The notes beneath the pieces are model-generated. The model worked only from the letters and a program-made list of their open reading frames with translations, ran no database searches and was not told the DNA's origin. A stretch of 64,000 nucleotides of DNA from an uncultured Bacteroides sp. (GTDB lineage Bacteria; Bacteroidota; Bacteroidia; Bacteroidales; Bacteroidaceae), in contig NZ_OY787468.1 of NCBI RefSeq assembly GCF_963678845.1, forward strand, positions 682,001 through 746,000, read 5' to 3'. The position numbers and the translations under genes were made by a program. This document shows positions 52,082-58,955 of this stretch, piece after piece. How positions within the stretch are numbered: position 1 is the first letter of the stretch; every line of letters begins with the position of its first letter.

Positions 52082-53332
52082 ATGATGGATTTAAAAGAAA
52101 CTTTTCAGGCGGTTCAGTCGGCAAGCAGAAAGCTTGCTTTTCTGAATGATAACCAAATCAACGAGATATTGGTTGCATTGGCCAATGAAGCCGAAGCGCA
52201 AACTTCGCTAATTCTTTCCGGAAACCAGAAAGACCTGGCAAAGATGGAAACGAGTAATCCCAAATACGACCGCTTGATGCTTACCGAAGAACGTATCAAA
52301 GGGATAGCAAATGATATTCGCAATGTAGCAACACTTCCTTCACCGCTTGGACGTACATTGCTGAAAACTACCCGCCCCAATGGGATAGAACTATCAAAAA
52401 TAAGCGTTCCATTTGGTGTAATTGGTATAATCTACGAAGCTCGCCCCAATGTTAGTTTTGATGTGTTCTCCTTATGCCTGAAAAGTGGTAATGCCTGTGT
52501 GCTGAAAGGTGGAAGTGATGCCGATTATTCCAATCGGGCAATCGTAAAGATCATCCATTCTGTTCTGGAAAAGTTTGGAGTTGATACTCATGTAGTTGAA
52601 CTCCTTCCGGCCGACAGAGAGGCAACCACCCAGCTACTGAATGCTGTGGGCTACGTAGACTTGCTTATTCCACGCGGAAGCAGCAGTCTCATTCAGTTTG
52701 TCCGTCAGCATGCCACCATTCCGGTTATTGAAACAGGAGCCGGCGTGTGTCACACTTATTTTGATGAATTTGGCGATCTAAAAAAAGGTGCTGCCATTAT
52801 CAATAATGCAAAGACCCGTAGGGTAAGTGTCTGCAATGCGCTCGATTGTGTCATTGTTCATGAAAAACGCTTGTCAGATCTTCCTTCTCTTTGTGAACCT
52901 TTGCAGAAAAGCAAAGTGGTGATTTATGCCGATGAACAAGCCTATAAAGCATTGGAAGGACATTATCCTGCCAATTTGCTGAAACCTGCTACATCAGAAA
53001 GTTACGGCACAGAATTTCTCTCTTACACAATGTCTGTAAAGAGTGTGAAAGATATAAATGAAGCTCTTGAACATATTTTCAGGAACGGTTCCAAGCACAG
53101 CGAATGCATTGTGACTGAGAATACAGATAATGCTGATTTATTCACAAAATCGGTCGATGCCGCTTGTGTCTACACCAATGTCTCTACCGCATTTACTGAT
53201 GGCGCACAGTTTGGCCTTGGAGCGGAAATAGGTATCAGTACCCAGAAACTTCATGCTCGCGGACCAATGGGGCTCGAAGAGCTGACATCCTATAAATGGA
53301 TTGTTAAAGGAGATGGTCAGGTAAGACAATAA
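52082..53332 (+). CDS. proA: Gamma-glutamyl phosphate reductase
   Basis: The 416-residue protein belongs to the aldehyde-dehydrogenase fold: KISVPFGVIGIIYEARPNVSFDV, SGNACVLKGGSDADYSN, VPVIETGAGVCHTYFDE and the catalytic Cys in KTRRVSVCNALDCVIV. It reduces the ProB product to glutamate semialdehyde, feeding ProC at 39.5 kb. It is 31 nt before argF'. MM at the start leaves two possible ATG codons (52082, 52085). Confidence 0.95.
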   Translation: MMDLKETFQAVQSASRKLAFLNDNQINEILVALANEAEAQTSLILSGNQKDLAKMETSNPKYDRLMLTEERIKGIANDIRNVATLPSPLGRTLLKTTRPNGIELSKISVPFGVIGIIYEARPNVSFDVFSLCLKSGNACVLKGGSDADYSNRAIVKIIHSVLEKFGVDTHVVELLPADREATTQLLNAVGYVDLLIPRGSSSLIQFVRQHATIPVIETGAGVCHTYFDEFGDLKKGAAIINNAKTRRVSVCNALDCVIVHEKRLSDLPSLCEPLQKSKVVIYADEQAYKALEGHYPANLLKPATSESYGTEFLSYTMSVKSVKDINEALEHIFRNGSKHSECIVTENTDNADLFTKSVDAACVYTNVSTAFTDGAQFGLGAEIGISTQKLHARGPMGLEELTSYKWIVKGDGQVRQ

Positions 53333-53363
53333 TCATTAGATAATAAAATAAAAAAGAAATAAT

Positions 53364-54320
53364 ATGAGACATTTTACTAATGTGCACGATTTAGGTGATC
53401 TGCAGTCAGCTTTGAAAGAAGCTTTTGAGATAAAGAAAGATCGTTTCAAATATGTAGAGTTAGGAAGAAACAAAACTCTCTTGATGATATTCTTCAATTC
53501 CAGTCTTCGTACTCGTTTGAGTACACAAAAGGCTGCCATGAATCTTGGTATGAACGTGATGGTACTCGATGTAAATCAGGGAGCATGGAAGCTGGAAACA
53601 GAGAGGGGAGTAATTATGGACGGTGATAAGACGGAGCATCTTCTGGAAGCCATTCCGGTGATGGGTTGCTATTGCGATATTATCGGTGTACGTTCTTTCG
53701 CCCGTTTTGAAAGTAAAGACGATGATTATAATGAAGTGATAATCAATCAGTTTATCAAACATTCCGGCCGACCTGTATTCTCTATGGAGGCAGCAACCCG
53801 TCATCCATTGCAGAGCTTTGCCGACTTAATAACTATTGAAGAATATAAGAAAACCGCCCGTCCAAAGGTAGTAATGACCTGGGCTCCACATCCACGTCCA
53901 CTTCCTCAGGCAGTGCCAAACTCTTTTGCAGAATGGATGAATGCTACAGATTATGAATTCGTAATTACCCATCCAAAAGGTTACGAACTTGCAGACCAGT
54001 TTGTGGGCAATGCAAGAGTTGAATACGATCAGATGAAAGCTTTGGAAGGAGCCGACTTTGTATACGCAAAGAGCTGGGGTGCTTATGAAGACGATTTCTA
54101 CGGACAAGTATTGAGCAAAGACCGTGCATGGACAGTAAGTGCAGACCACATGGCAGTGACCAATAATGCCTACTTTATGCACTGCCTGCCGGTTAGAAGA
54201 AACATGATTGTGATGGACGATGTAATAGAGGGTCCGCAATCCATAGTAATTCCCGAAGCTGCCAACCGTGAGATCTCAGCCACGGTAGTAATTAAACGTA
54301 TTTTGGAAGGGCTTGAATAA
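53364..54320 (+). CDS. argF': N-succinylornithine carbamoyltransferase
   Basis: The 318-residue protein belongs to the transcarbamylase family. The carbamoyl phosphate motif is FFNSSLRTRLSTQKA, and the Pro-rich loop WAPHPRPLPQAVPNSF and HCLPVRRN match Bacteroides succinylornithine transcarbamylase. The residue that separates acetyl- from succinyl-ornithine use in published work is Glu92 (acetyl) versus Pro90 (succinyl, B. fragilis); here position 90 is Thr (GDKTEHLLE). The enzyme works in the arginine pathway. It ends the proB-proA transcript, with a terminator that overlaps its last codons. Confidence 0.92.
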   Translation: MRHFTNVHDLGDLQSALKEAFEIKKDRFKYVELGRNKTLLMIFFNSSLRTRLSTQKAAMNLGMNVMVLDVNQGAWKLETERGVIMDGDKTEHLLEAIPVMGCYCDIIGVRSFARFESKDDDYNEVIINQFIKHSGRPVFSMEAATRHPLQSFADLITIEEYKKTARPKVVMTWAPHPRPLPQAVPNSFAEWMNATDYEFVITHPKGYELADQFVGNARVEYDQMKALEGADFVYAKSWGAYEDDFYGQVLSKDRAWTVSADHMAVTNNAYFMHCLPVRRNMIVMDDVIEGPQSIVIPEAANREISATVVIKRILEGLE

Positions 54321-54334
54321 GCCCTTTCTTTTTT
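54307..54334 (+). terminator. Terminator overlapping the argF' stop
   Basis: AAGGGCTT pairs with AAGCCCTT across a 4-nt loop (54307-54326), followed by TCTTTTTT. The stem contains the last three codons and the stop. Confidence 0.8.
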
Positions 54335-54352
54335 ACTAAATTTAAATCTGCT

Positions 54353-55177
54353 ATGACACACAAAAAATATCTTATTACCCTTTTACTCACTCTGATCTGT
54401 TCATGCTGTGCAGTTGCACAAAATGCCGCGACCTATCTCTATGAGTATAACATCCCCTATAAATCACAGGCAAAAGATACGTACGAGCAAAGTCGTTGTA
54501 AGCTCGATTTCTACTATCCAAAGAATAGTAAGAACTTTCCCACAATAGTGTGGTTCCATGGTGGCGGACTTGAAGGAGGCGAAAAGTACTTTCCTAAAGA
54601 ACTTATGGATAAAGGTATTGCCATTATAGCTGTTAATTACCGTCTGAGTCCCAAAGCAACCAATCCGGCATATACAGATGATGCTGCAGCTGCAGTGGCA
54701 TGGGCATTTAATAACATCTGTAAGTATGGAGGAAGTACGAAGCAGATATTTGTTTCCGGTCATTCTGCCGGCGGCTATCTCACATTAATGCTAGGTCTGG
54801 ATAAAAGCTATCTGGCAAAATATAATCTGGATGCCGATAGTGTAGCTGCCTATTTCCCAATCAGTGGTCAGACCACTACACATTACACTATTCGGAAAGA
54901 GCGGGGATTACCTCTCGATTTGCCTGTCATAGATACTTATGCACCTTCCAATCATGCTCGTAAAGATGCTTCTCCTATGGTTTTAATTACCGGTGACCGA
55001 GATTTAGAGATGTCGGCACGCTATGAAGAAAATGCACACCTGGCTGCTGTGCTCAAATCGGTTGGGAATACTCATACCGAGCTGTACGAATTAAGCGGGT
55101 TTAATCATGGCACTGTTGTTGCTCCGGCTTGTTATTTGATTGTTGAGCATATCAATAAGATGTGTAATAAGAAATAG
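54353..55177 (+). CDS. Secreted alpha/beta-hydrolase (esterase)
   Basis: The 274-residue protein has a signal peptide (MTHKKYLITLLLTLICSCCAVAQ). The oxyanion motif is FHGGGLEGG, the nucleophile elbow GHSAGG, and a late Asp/His pair lies in ITGDRDLEM and FNHGTV. It resembles carbohydrate esterase or BD-FAE type lipases. It starts 32 nt after argF' but a terminator lies between. A VOC gene follows at 22 nt. Confidence 0.85.
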   Translation: MTHKKYLITLLLTLICSCCAVAQNAATYLYEYNIPYKSQAKDTYEQSRCKLDFYYPKNSKNFPTIVWFHGGGLEGGEKYFPKELMDKGIAIIAVNYRLSPKATNPAYTDDAAAAVAWAFNNICKYGGSTKQIFVSGHSAGGYLTLMLGLDKSYLAKYNLDADSVAAYFPISGQTTTHYTIRKERGLPLDLPVIDTYAPSNHARKDASPMVLITGDRDLEMSARYEENAHLAAVLKSVGNTHTELYELSGFNHGTVVAPACYLIVEHINKMCNKK

Positions 55178-55199
55178 TCTGAAGGAATAAACTGATTAA

Positions 55200-55598
55200 A
55201 TGTGTAATATGAAAATACATCATATAGCAATCTGGACTATACATCTGGAAGAGCTAAAACAGTTTTACTGTACTTATTTTAATGGAGTCAGCAATGAGAA
55301 ATACGTAAATGCTGCAAAAGGATTTGAATCGTATTTTATTCATTTTGACAATGGAGCCTCTCTTGAGTTAATGAGGCGTACTGATATTATTAAGCGTATA
55401 GAGGGTGAACTACTTGGATATTGTCATCTGGCTTTCTCTTTAGACAGCAAAGTTGATGTTTTGAGGTTAACGGAACAATTGAGAAAGGATGGTTATCAGA
55501 TTGTTGGTGAACCACGCGTTACAGGCGATGGCTATTTTGAGAGTGTAGTGCTAGATGTTGACGGGAACAGGGTAGAACTGGTTTCTGAAGATTTCTAG
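55200..55598 (+). CDS. VOC-family (glyoxalase/lactoylglutathione-lyase-like) protein
   Basis: The 132-residue protein has the vicinal-oxygen-chelate pattern: KIHHIAIWTIHLEELKQFYCTYF at the N-terminus with metal-binding His, and GASLELMRRTDI. The second half has GYCHLAFSLDSKVDVLRLTEQLRKDGYQIVGEPRVTGDGYFESVVLDVDGNRVELV. The final Glu could be a metal ligand. It starts 22 nt after the esterase; ATG codons at 55200 and 55209 are both usable. The substrate is not known. Confidence 0.85.
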   Translation: MCNMKIHHIAIWTIHLEELKQFYCTYFNGVSNEKYVNAAKGFESYFIHFDNGASLELMRRTDIIKRIEGELLGYCHLAFSLDSKVDVLRLTEQLRKDGYQIVGEPRVTGDGYFESVVLDVDGNRVELVSEDF

Positions 55599-55673
55599 AT
55601 TTATGATTAACGTCAATGCAACTTCTGATATTAATGTAACAGGATACGTTATTCTCTTTTAAGATCCCTACCA

Positions 55674-55716
55674 AAAAAGAAAAAGGCGAGTCGCCCCGCC
55701 TAAAATGTTTTCACAA
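55674..55716. repeat. 43-bp direct repeat, copy 1, carrying a minus-strand terminator
   Basis: Identical to 56753-56795. On the minus strand it reads a GGCG-ACT-CGCC hairpin followed by TTTTTCTTTTT. Homology to copy 2 extends with changes to about 55646. Confidence 0.85.
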
Positions 55717-55750
55717 TATTCCTGTAATCGCTTATATCTTGAGTTTTCAT
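55700..55750 (-). CDS. 16-codon ORF ending in the repeat
   Basis: ATG at 55750 reads MKTQDISDYRNIVKTF and stops at 55700 within the repeat, just before the terminator. The last codons (VKTF-stop) recur in copy 2. The start lies 2 nt after the stop of the preceding small ORF. It may be a remnant of a repeated intergenic element and not a real gene. Confidence 0.25.
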   Translation of the reverse strand: MKTQDISDYRNIVKTF

Positions 55751-55752
55751 AT

Positions 55753-55879
55753 CTATTTAGATTTATGCTTCAAAATAGTATCTGGATTCTCCTTGCTAAA
55801 AAAATGGGCCTGTCGTAGAAATCAATTCCCATACTTTCAAAGTCTTCGCATCCTTGAAATATTTATTAATCTCATTCAT
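55753..55879 (-). pseudogene. Small frameshifted ORF remnant
   Basis: From ATG 55879 the frame reads MNEINKYFKDAKTLKVWE and runs into TAG right after a 7-T homopolymer (55798-55804). Removing one T lets it continue SKENPDTILKHKSK to a stop at 55753. No family is recognised. Confidence 0.35.
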
Positions 55880-55967
55880 TGCGTTTACCAAACTGTAACT
55901 TGCTGTGAAATTTTATTCTTGAACTTGAAGTTTGTCGGGAGTTAGCCTTTTTAATTTCTTTATTTGC

Positions 55968-55975
55968 TATCTTTG
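55968..55975 (+). promoter_or_regulatory. -7 box TATCTTTG for the orphan gene
   Basis: Exact match 29 nt before the ATG at 56005. Confidence 0.6.
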
Positions 55976-56004
55976 TTCTTATGTCTAACTAAATAATAAA
56001 CGCT

Positions 56005-56643
56005 ATGAATGGTTTCTTAGAATTGACTGGTGATAATCAGAGAGGCCAGTATGTGAAAAAATGTTTAACCAATGGGATTGAAATAGCAGCAGACCTTTCC
56101 GATGCATTTGCTGAAGTGCCTTGGTTAGGCTCTATAATAAAACTGTGGAAATTTGGCGCTAATCTAATAGACGTCCTTTTCGTAAGAAAAGTCTGCCAAT
56201 TTTTGGATGCTTCAAAAGGGTATACAGAAAAAGAATTTAAAACTTTCTTTGAAGAGATGAATTCTCACGAGCAAGAAGTTTTATCAGAGTTCCTAATAAG
56301 TTCAATTTCCCAAGCTGATCACAGAGACAAGATCACTATACTTGGATATATCTACAAATACCGTGTAAAGAAAGAGATTGATGAAGAAATGCTCTTTCGA
56401 TTGTGTTCGGCTATAAATCGGTGCTACACAGGTGATTTGAAAGAACTATTGAAATTTGAAAAAGAAATCTTTATACGATATTATGTTGCAGATATCTTAT
56501 TTAATGTTGGTTTATTAACAAATTTGGGAATAGGCCCTGAAGATGGTTCTGATCTTGAAGGAACAAGATATAAACTCAGTGTTATTGGTAAAAAGCTATG
56601 CGATATCCTCAAAAAGGAAGACTGGTTTGATGATAAAAAATAA
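56005..56643 (+). CDS. Hypothetical protein between direct repeats
   Basis: The 212-residue protein is mostly helical, with a hydrophobic patch at residues about 40-65 (VPWLGSIIKLWKFGANLIDVLF). A charged C-terminus (KLCDILKKEDWFDDKK) ends it. I do not recognise a family. Flanking 43-bp direct repeats 1,079 bp apart and a nearby toxin-antitoxin-DUF4062 operon mark this as accessory DNA. A bacteriophage- or toxin-immunity role is possible but not shown. Confidence 0.65.
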   Translation: MNGFLELTGDNQRGQYVKKCLTNGIEIAADLSDAFAEVPWLGSIIKLWKFGANLIDVLFVRKVCQFLDASKGYTEKEFKTFFEEMNSHEQEVLSEFLISSISQADHRDKITILGYIYKYRVKKEIDEEMLFRLCSAINRCYTGDLKELLKFEKEIFIRYYVADILFNVGLLTNLGIGPEDGSDLEGTRYKLSVIGKKLCDILKKEDWFDDKK

Positions 56644-56752
56644 TTCTACTATAAATATGTAGATAGCCGTCCCATAAGTATATACGTTATTCGCAATATG
56701 TATAGTAAAAATGGTTTTGCATACATGTTATTTTCCTTTAAGATTCTTGCTT

Positions 56753-56795
56753 AAAAAGAAAAAGGCGAGTCGCCCCGCCTAAAATGTTTTCACAA
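56753..56795. repeat. 43-bp direct repeat, copy 2
   Basis: Exact copy of 55674-55716, offset by 1,079 bp, same orientation. The minus strand carries the GGCG-ACT-CGCC hairpin and T run. Confidence 0.85.
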
Positions 56796-56842
56796 CGAGT
56801 ATTCAATGACTAACAAAGGCATATCGGTTATTGCTTATCAAG

Positions 56843-56850
56843 CAAAGATA
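56843..56850 (-). promoter_or_regulatory. -7 box TATCTTTG on the minus strand reading into repeat copy 2
   Basis: CAAAGATA on plus; together with flanking ATTGTATCTTTGCTT it is nearly identical to the promoter at 60159-60166. A transcript starting here would end at the copy 2 terminator after about 80 nt. Confidence 0.45.
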
Positions 56851-56853
56851 CAA

Positions 56854-57044
56854 TTATTCACAACTAACTGCTGATAAAGTGGCATCCCCTGCATAGAAAT
56901 CACCGTTAGAATTTAGCATGTCTTGAATGCTAAATTCCTCAACAATTGTAAGTGTTAGGTTCTCGTCCGTTGTTCCATTTGCTTTTTTTTAGCAATACGG
57001 TTCAAAATAGCGTTATAAATCCCTTGGGATTTGTTCTTAAGCAT
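56854..57044 (-). pseudogene. Frameshifted small ORF (about 63 residues if one base is restored)
   Basis: ATG 57044 reads MLKNKSQGIYNAILNRIAKKK up to an 8-A run (56982-56989 on plus as T), then leaves frame. Adding one A gives ANGTTDENLTLTIVEEFSIQDMLNSNGDF to a stop at 56854. The frames join exactly there. No family is recognised. Confidence 0.4.
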
Positions 57045-57159
57045 TCATATTGTATGATTTTTATTGAAAGTCCGTGATATAAAGTGCTTTATATGTAAGT
57101 GATTGTGAAGTTTTTTAGGTGAGTAGTCATGGCAAAGGATTTAATGTCGTAAAAGGAGG

Positions 57160-57200
57160 AATAATAGCACGAAGCCAAGTGGAATTGTGCTATTATTTTT
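57160..57200. terminator. Hairpin terminator between the remnant region and the DUF4062 operon
   Basis: A perfect 11-bp stem (57160-57170 with 57187-57197) with a 16-nt loop is followed by TTTTTG on plus and, mirrored, preceded by AT-rich DNA. It follows the 57215 stop on the minus strand and could end the DUF4062 operon. Confidence 0.65.
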
Positions 57201-57214
57201 GATATATCTTATTG

Positions 57215-58192
57215 CTATCTTTTTAAAGCTTTCAATTTTACCATTTCTTCCATTCCTAATGGAGTTAAGGTCCAATATTTATTACCATCTTTTACAGCTC
57301 TAAGTTTATTATCACTTTTAATAATTAAACCTAAAGAAGAAAATTGAATAAGCACAGTATAGAAATCATCATTTGTAATTTCAACTAAGGTTGTATAAAC
57401 ATACTTTTTAGTTCTAAATAACAACTGCCGCAATCCAATTCTTAATTGTATTTCAGTTGCTTCATCCATCATAAAGGGAGCTAAGTAAGAAAATAATTCA
57501 TTCCATGTAAGTTTTAAATTAAAAGGTCCTTCTATTTCAGATTCAAAGCAAAGACTCATTAAATCATCCCCCTGTTGTAGCTTTTCAGATCCAATAGGTG
57601 GAGTAATTTGAATTCCTTCTATTTTCTTTTTGAGATCATCATTTTCTTTTTTAAGTTTTAGTATTTCTTTATTAGCTTCAGCAGAAGATAGTTCATCAGC
57701 TCTTACCCACCCAACACTAGGCTTTGTTTTTATCAGTCCATTTAAGCTAAGAACAACTTGTGCAGCCAAATCATCAGGAGAAGTCCAAAACTTACACAGT
57801 TTTGTTTGAACCTTTTTTTTAAATTCAATCAGTTTATCCTTTCCTTCTTGTTTTTGTTCAGTTTTCTTATTGGGCAGTTCTTCAGGGTTCTTACACACAA
57901 AAGAAACAATTGGAACTCCTTGTTCAATAGCATATTCAAACTCCTTTTGCGTATAGCTTTTTCCAGAATTTGGTTCTATTGAACCATACCTGCCCCCAAT
58001 TATGAGAACATAGTAATCACATTCTTTAATGAGATTTTGTATAACAGTCCACTGATCATCATCCGAAGCATTAAACCGTTCCATTCCAATAGGAAAACAA
58101 TTCATTTGGAGAAGAGCATCCATCACTTTTTGGCGTTCTTCCTGTAAGTCTTCGTATGTAGAGCTCACAAATACTTGATATTTTTTTCCCAT
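57215..58192 (-). CDS. DUF4062 domain protein with coiled coil and C-terminal winged helix
   Basis: The 325-residue protein has an N-terminal DUF4062 (TIR-like/nucleotide-related) domain: YQVFVSSTYEDLQEERQKVMDALLQM, FNASDDDQWTVIQNLIKECDYYVLIIGGRYGSIEPNSGKSYTQKEFEYAIEQGVPIVSFV. A coiled coil follows at about residues 170-195 (SSAEANKEILKLKKENDDLKKKIEG). The C-terminal region ends with a winged-helix-like segment (LTPLGMEEMVKLKALKR). DUF4062 proteins often occur beside STAND NTPases or defence genes. Here it starts 8 nt after hicB, so it is the third gene of a hicA-hicB transcript. Its role as an effector or sensor is inference. Confidence 0.82.
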   Translation of the reverse strand: MGKKYQVFVSSTYEDLQEERQKVMDALLQMNCFPIGMERFNASDDDQWTVIQNLIKECDYYVLIIGGRYGSIEPNSGKSYTQKEFEYAIEQGVPIVSFVCKNPEELPNKKTEQKQEGKDKLIEFKKKVQTKLCKFWTSPDDLAAQVVLSLNGLIKTKPSVGWVRADELSSAEANKEILKLKKENDDLKKKIEGIQITPPIGSEKLQQGDDLMSLCFESEIEGPFNLKLTWNELFSYLAPFMMDEATEIQLRIGLRQLLFRTKKYVYTTLVEITNDDFYTVLIQFSSLGLIIKSDNKLRAVKDGNKYWTLTPLGMEEMVKLKALKR

Positions 58193-58200
58193 AATATTTT

Positions 58201-58605
58201 TTACAACAAGCTTATAGAAGATAATTCCTTTGTCAAGGCCTGTATGCCTTTCTGAATCTTGTCTAATTGTTGTTTGCGTGGTTTATGAACTCCTGCAGCA
58301 TAATGCCATAACTGACGTTCGTTAATACCTGTAATACGGCTCAATGCTGCTTTAGTAAAGATATTACTGTAGTAATTGATAAATGTTGCAGCATCTATCT
58401 TAAACTTCAGTTCAAAATCTCCTGATAATATTTCAACCGGAGCTATATTCATATCCTTGCAAGATTCCAGATACAAGTCAATAGCCTCCATCATATTGGT
58501 TTCTATTTCCTTAATATCATTTCCCACAGTAATAACCGGAGCACCTTCAATATATGCACTCAAGTTCTTGTTTGAATGTTCTACGATAACTTCGACTGTT
58601 TTCAT
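58201..58605 (-). CDS. hicB: HicB-family antitoxin with helix-turn-helix
   Basis: The 134-residue protein has an N-terminal HicB partial RNase-H-like fold (MKTVEVIVEHSNKNLSAYIEGAPVITVGNDIKEIETNMMEAIDLYLE). A C-terminal XRE-type helix-turn-helix follows (LSRITGINERQLWHYAAGVHKPRKQQLDKI). An AGGAGG Shine-Dalgarno at 58611-58616 precedes the ATG by 5 nt, much stronger than usual for this phylum. The protein would neutralise HicA and repress the operon. It lies between hicA and the DUF4062 gene. Confidence 0.88.
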   Translation of the reverse strand: MKTVEVIVEHSNKNLSAYIEGAPVITVGNDIKEIETNMMEAIDLYLESCKDMNIAPVEILSGDFELKFKIDAATFINYYSNIFTKAALSRITGINERQLWHYAAGVHKPRKQQLDKIQKGIQALTKELSSISLL

Positions 58606-58610
58606 ATTTT

Positions 58611-58616
58611 CCTCCT
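58611..58616 (-). promoter_or_regulatory. Strong Shine-Dalgarno AGGAGG before hicB
   Basis: CCTCCT on plus, 5 nt upstream of the hicB ATG. Most genes in the window lack such a sequence, so hicB translation is probably favoured. Confidence 0.6.
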
Positions 58617-58637
58617 ATATCTGATTAAACAAAAGAG

Positions 58638-58659
58638 GCGGGGGTTATTTAAGCCCCGC
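58638..58659 (-). terminator. GC-rich hairpin between hicA and hicB (possible attenuator)
   Basis: GCGGGG (58638-58643) pairs with CCCCGC (58654-58659), overlapping the hicA stop. On the minus strand TCTTTTGTTT follows. It could lower transcription into hicB or act as an attenuator. Confidence 0.5.
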
Positions 58660-58833
58660 TTGTCTCAGAATGTTGTAATAAGTGCCTTTTTCTATGCCTT
58701 TTTTGCCGTGGTCTGGGACAACTACAACGTGAATACCATCGGTATAAACCATGTGGCTACCTTTCTGTCTAACGAACTCAAAGCCATTGTCCTGTAAAAG
58801 CGTTACAACGTCTTTCACTGTTTTGTAACTCAT
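58645..58833 (-). CDS. hicA: HicA-family mRNA interferase toxin
   Basis: The 62-residue protein matches HicA: DVVTLLQDNGFEFVRQKGSHMVYTDGIHVVVVPDHGKKGIEKGTYYNILRQAGL, with the catalytic His in GSH. HicA cleaves mRNA in a ribosome-independent way until bound by HicB. It is the first gene, with a -7 box at 58858-58865, and is followed by hicB after 39 nt and a GC-rich hairpin. Confidence 0.92.
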   Translation of the reverse strand: MSYKTVKDVVTLLQDNGFEFVRQKGSHMVYTDGIHVVVVPDHGKKGIEKGTYYNILRQAGLK

Positions 58834-58857
58834 AACGTTATGGACTTAATTACGATG

Positions 58858-58865
58858 CAAATATA
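58858..58865 (-). promoter_or_regulatory. -7 box TATATTTG for the hicA operon
   Basis: CAAATATA on plus, 25 nt upstream of the hicA ATG. Confidence 0.65.
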
Positions 58866-58955
58866 GTAATAATATGAATACTAATAAAAGAAGTATTCGT
58901 TATTTTACTACGATTAATGAAATAATTAGGAAAATATCTATCCCTTGGCTTACAA

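Larger units (their letters stand above)
55599..56004. other. Intergenic region with small decayed minus-strand ORFs and a repeat copy
   Basis: Contains the first 43-bp repeat (55674-55716), a 16-codon minus-strand ORF (55700-55750), a small frameshifted ORF (55753-55879) and the promoter at 55968. No intact gene is supported. Confidence 0.55.
56644..57214. other. Intergenic region with repeat copy 2 and a frameshifted small ORF
   Basis: Holds repeat copy 2 (56753-56795), a minus-strand promoter (56843) and a frameshifted small ORF (56854-57044). A terminator hairpin lies at 57160-57200. The rest shows nothing. Confidence 0.55.

Noticed and set aside
55739..55945. 68-residue plus-strand ORF
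   Set aside because: It is the antisense of the decayed minus-strand small ORFs; no promoter or domain supports it.
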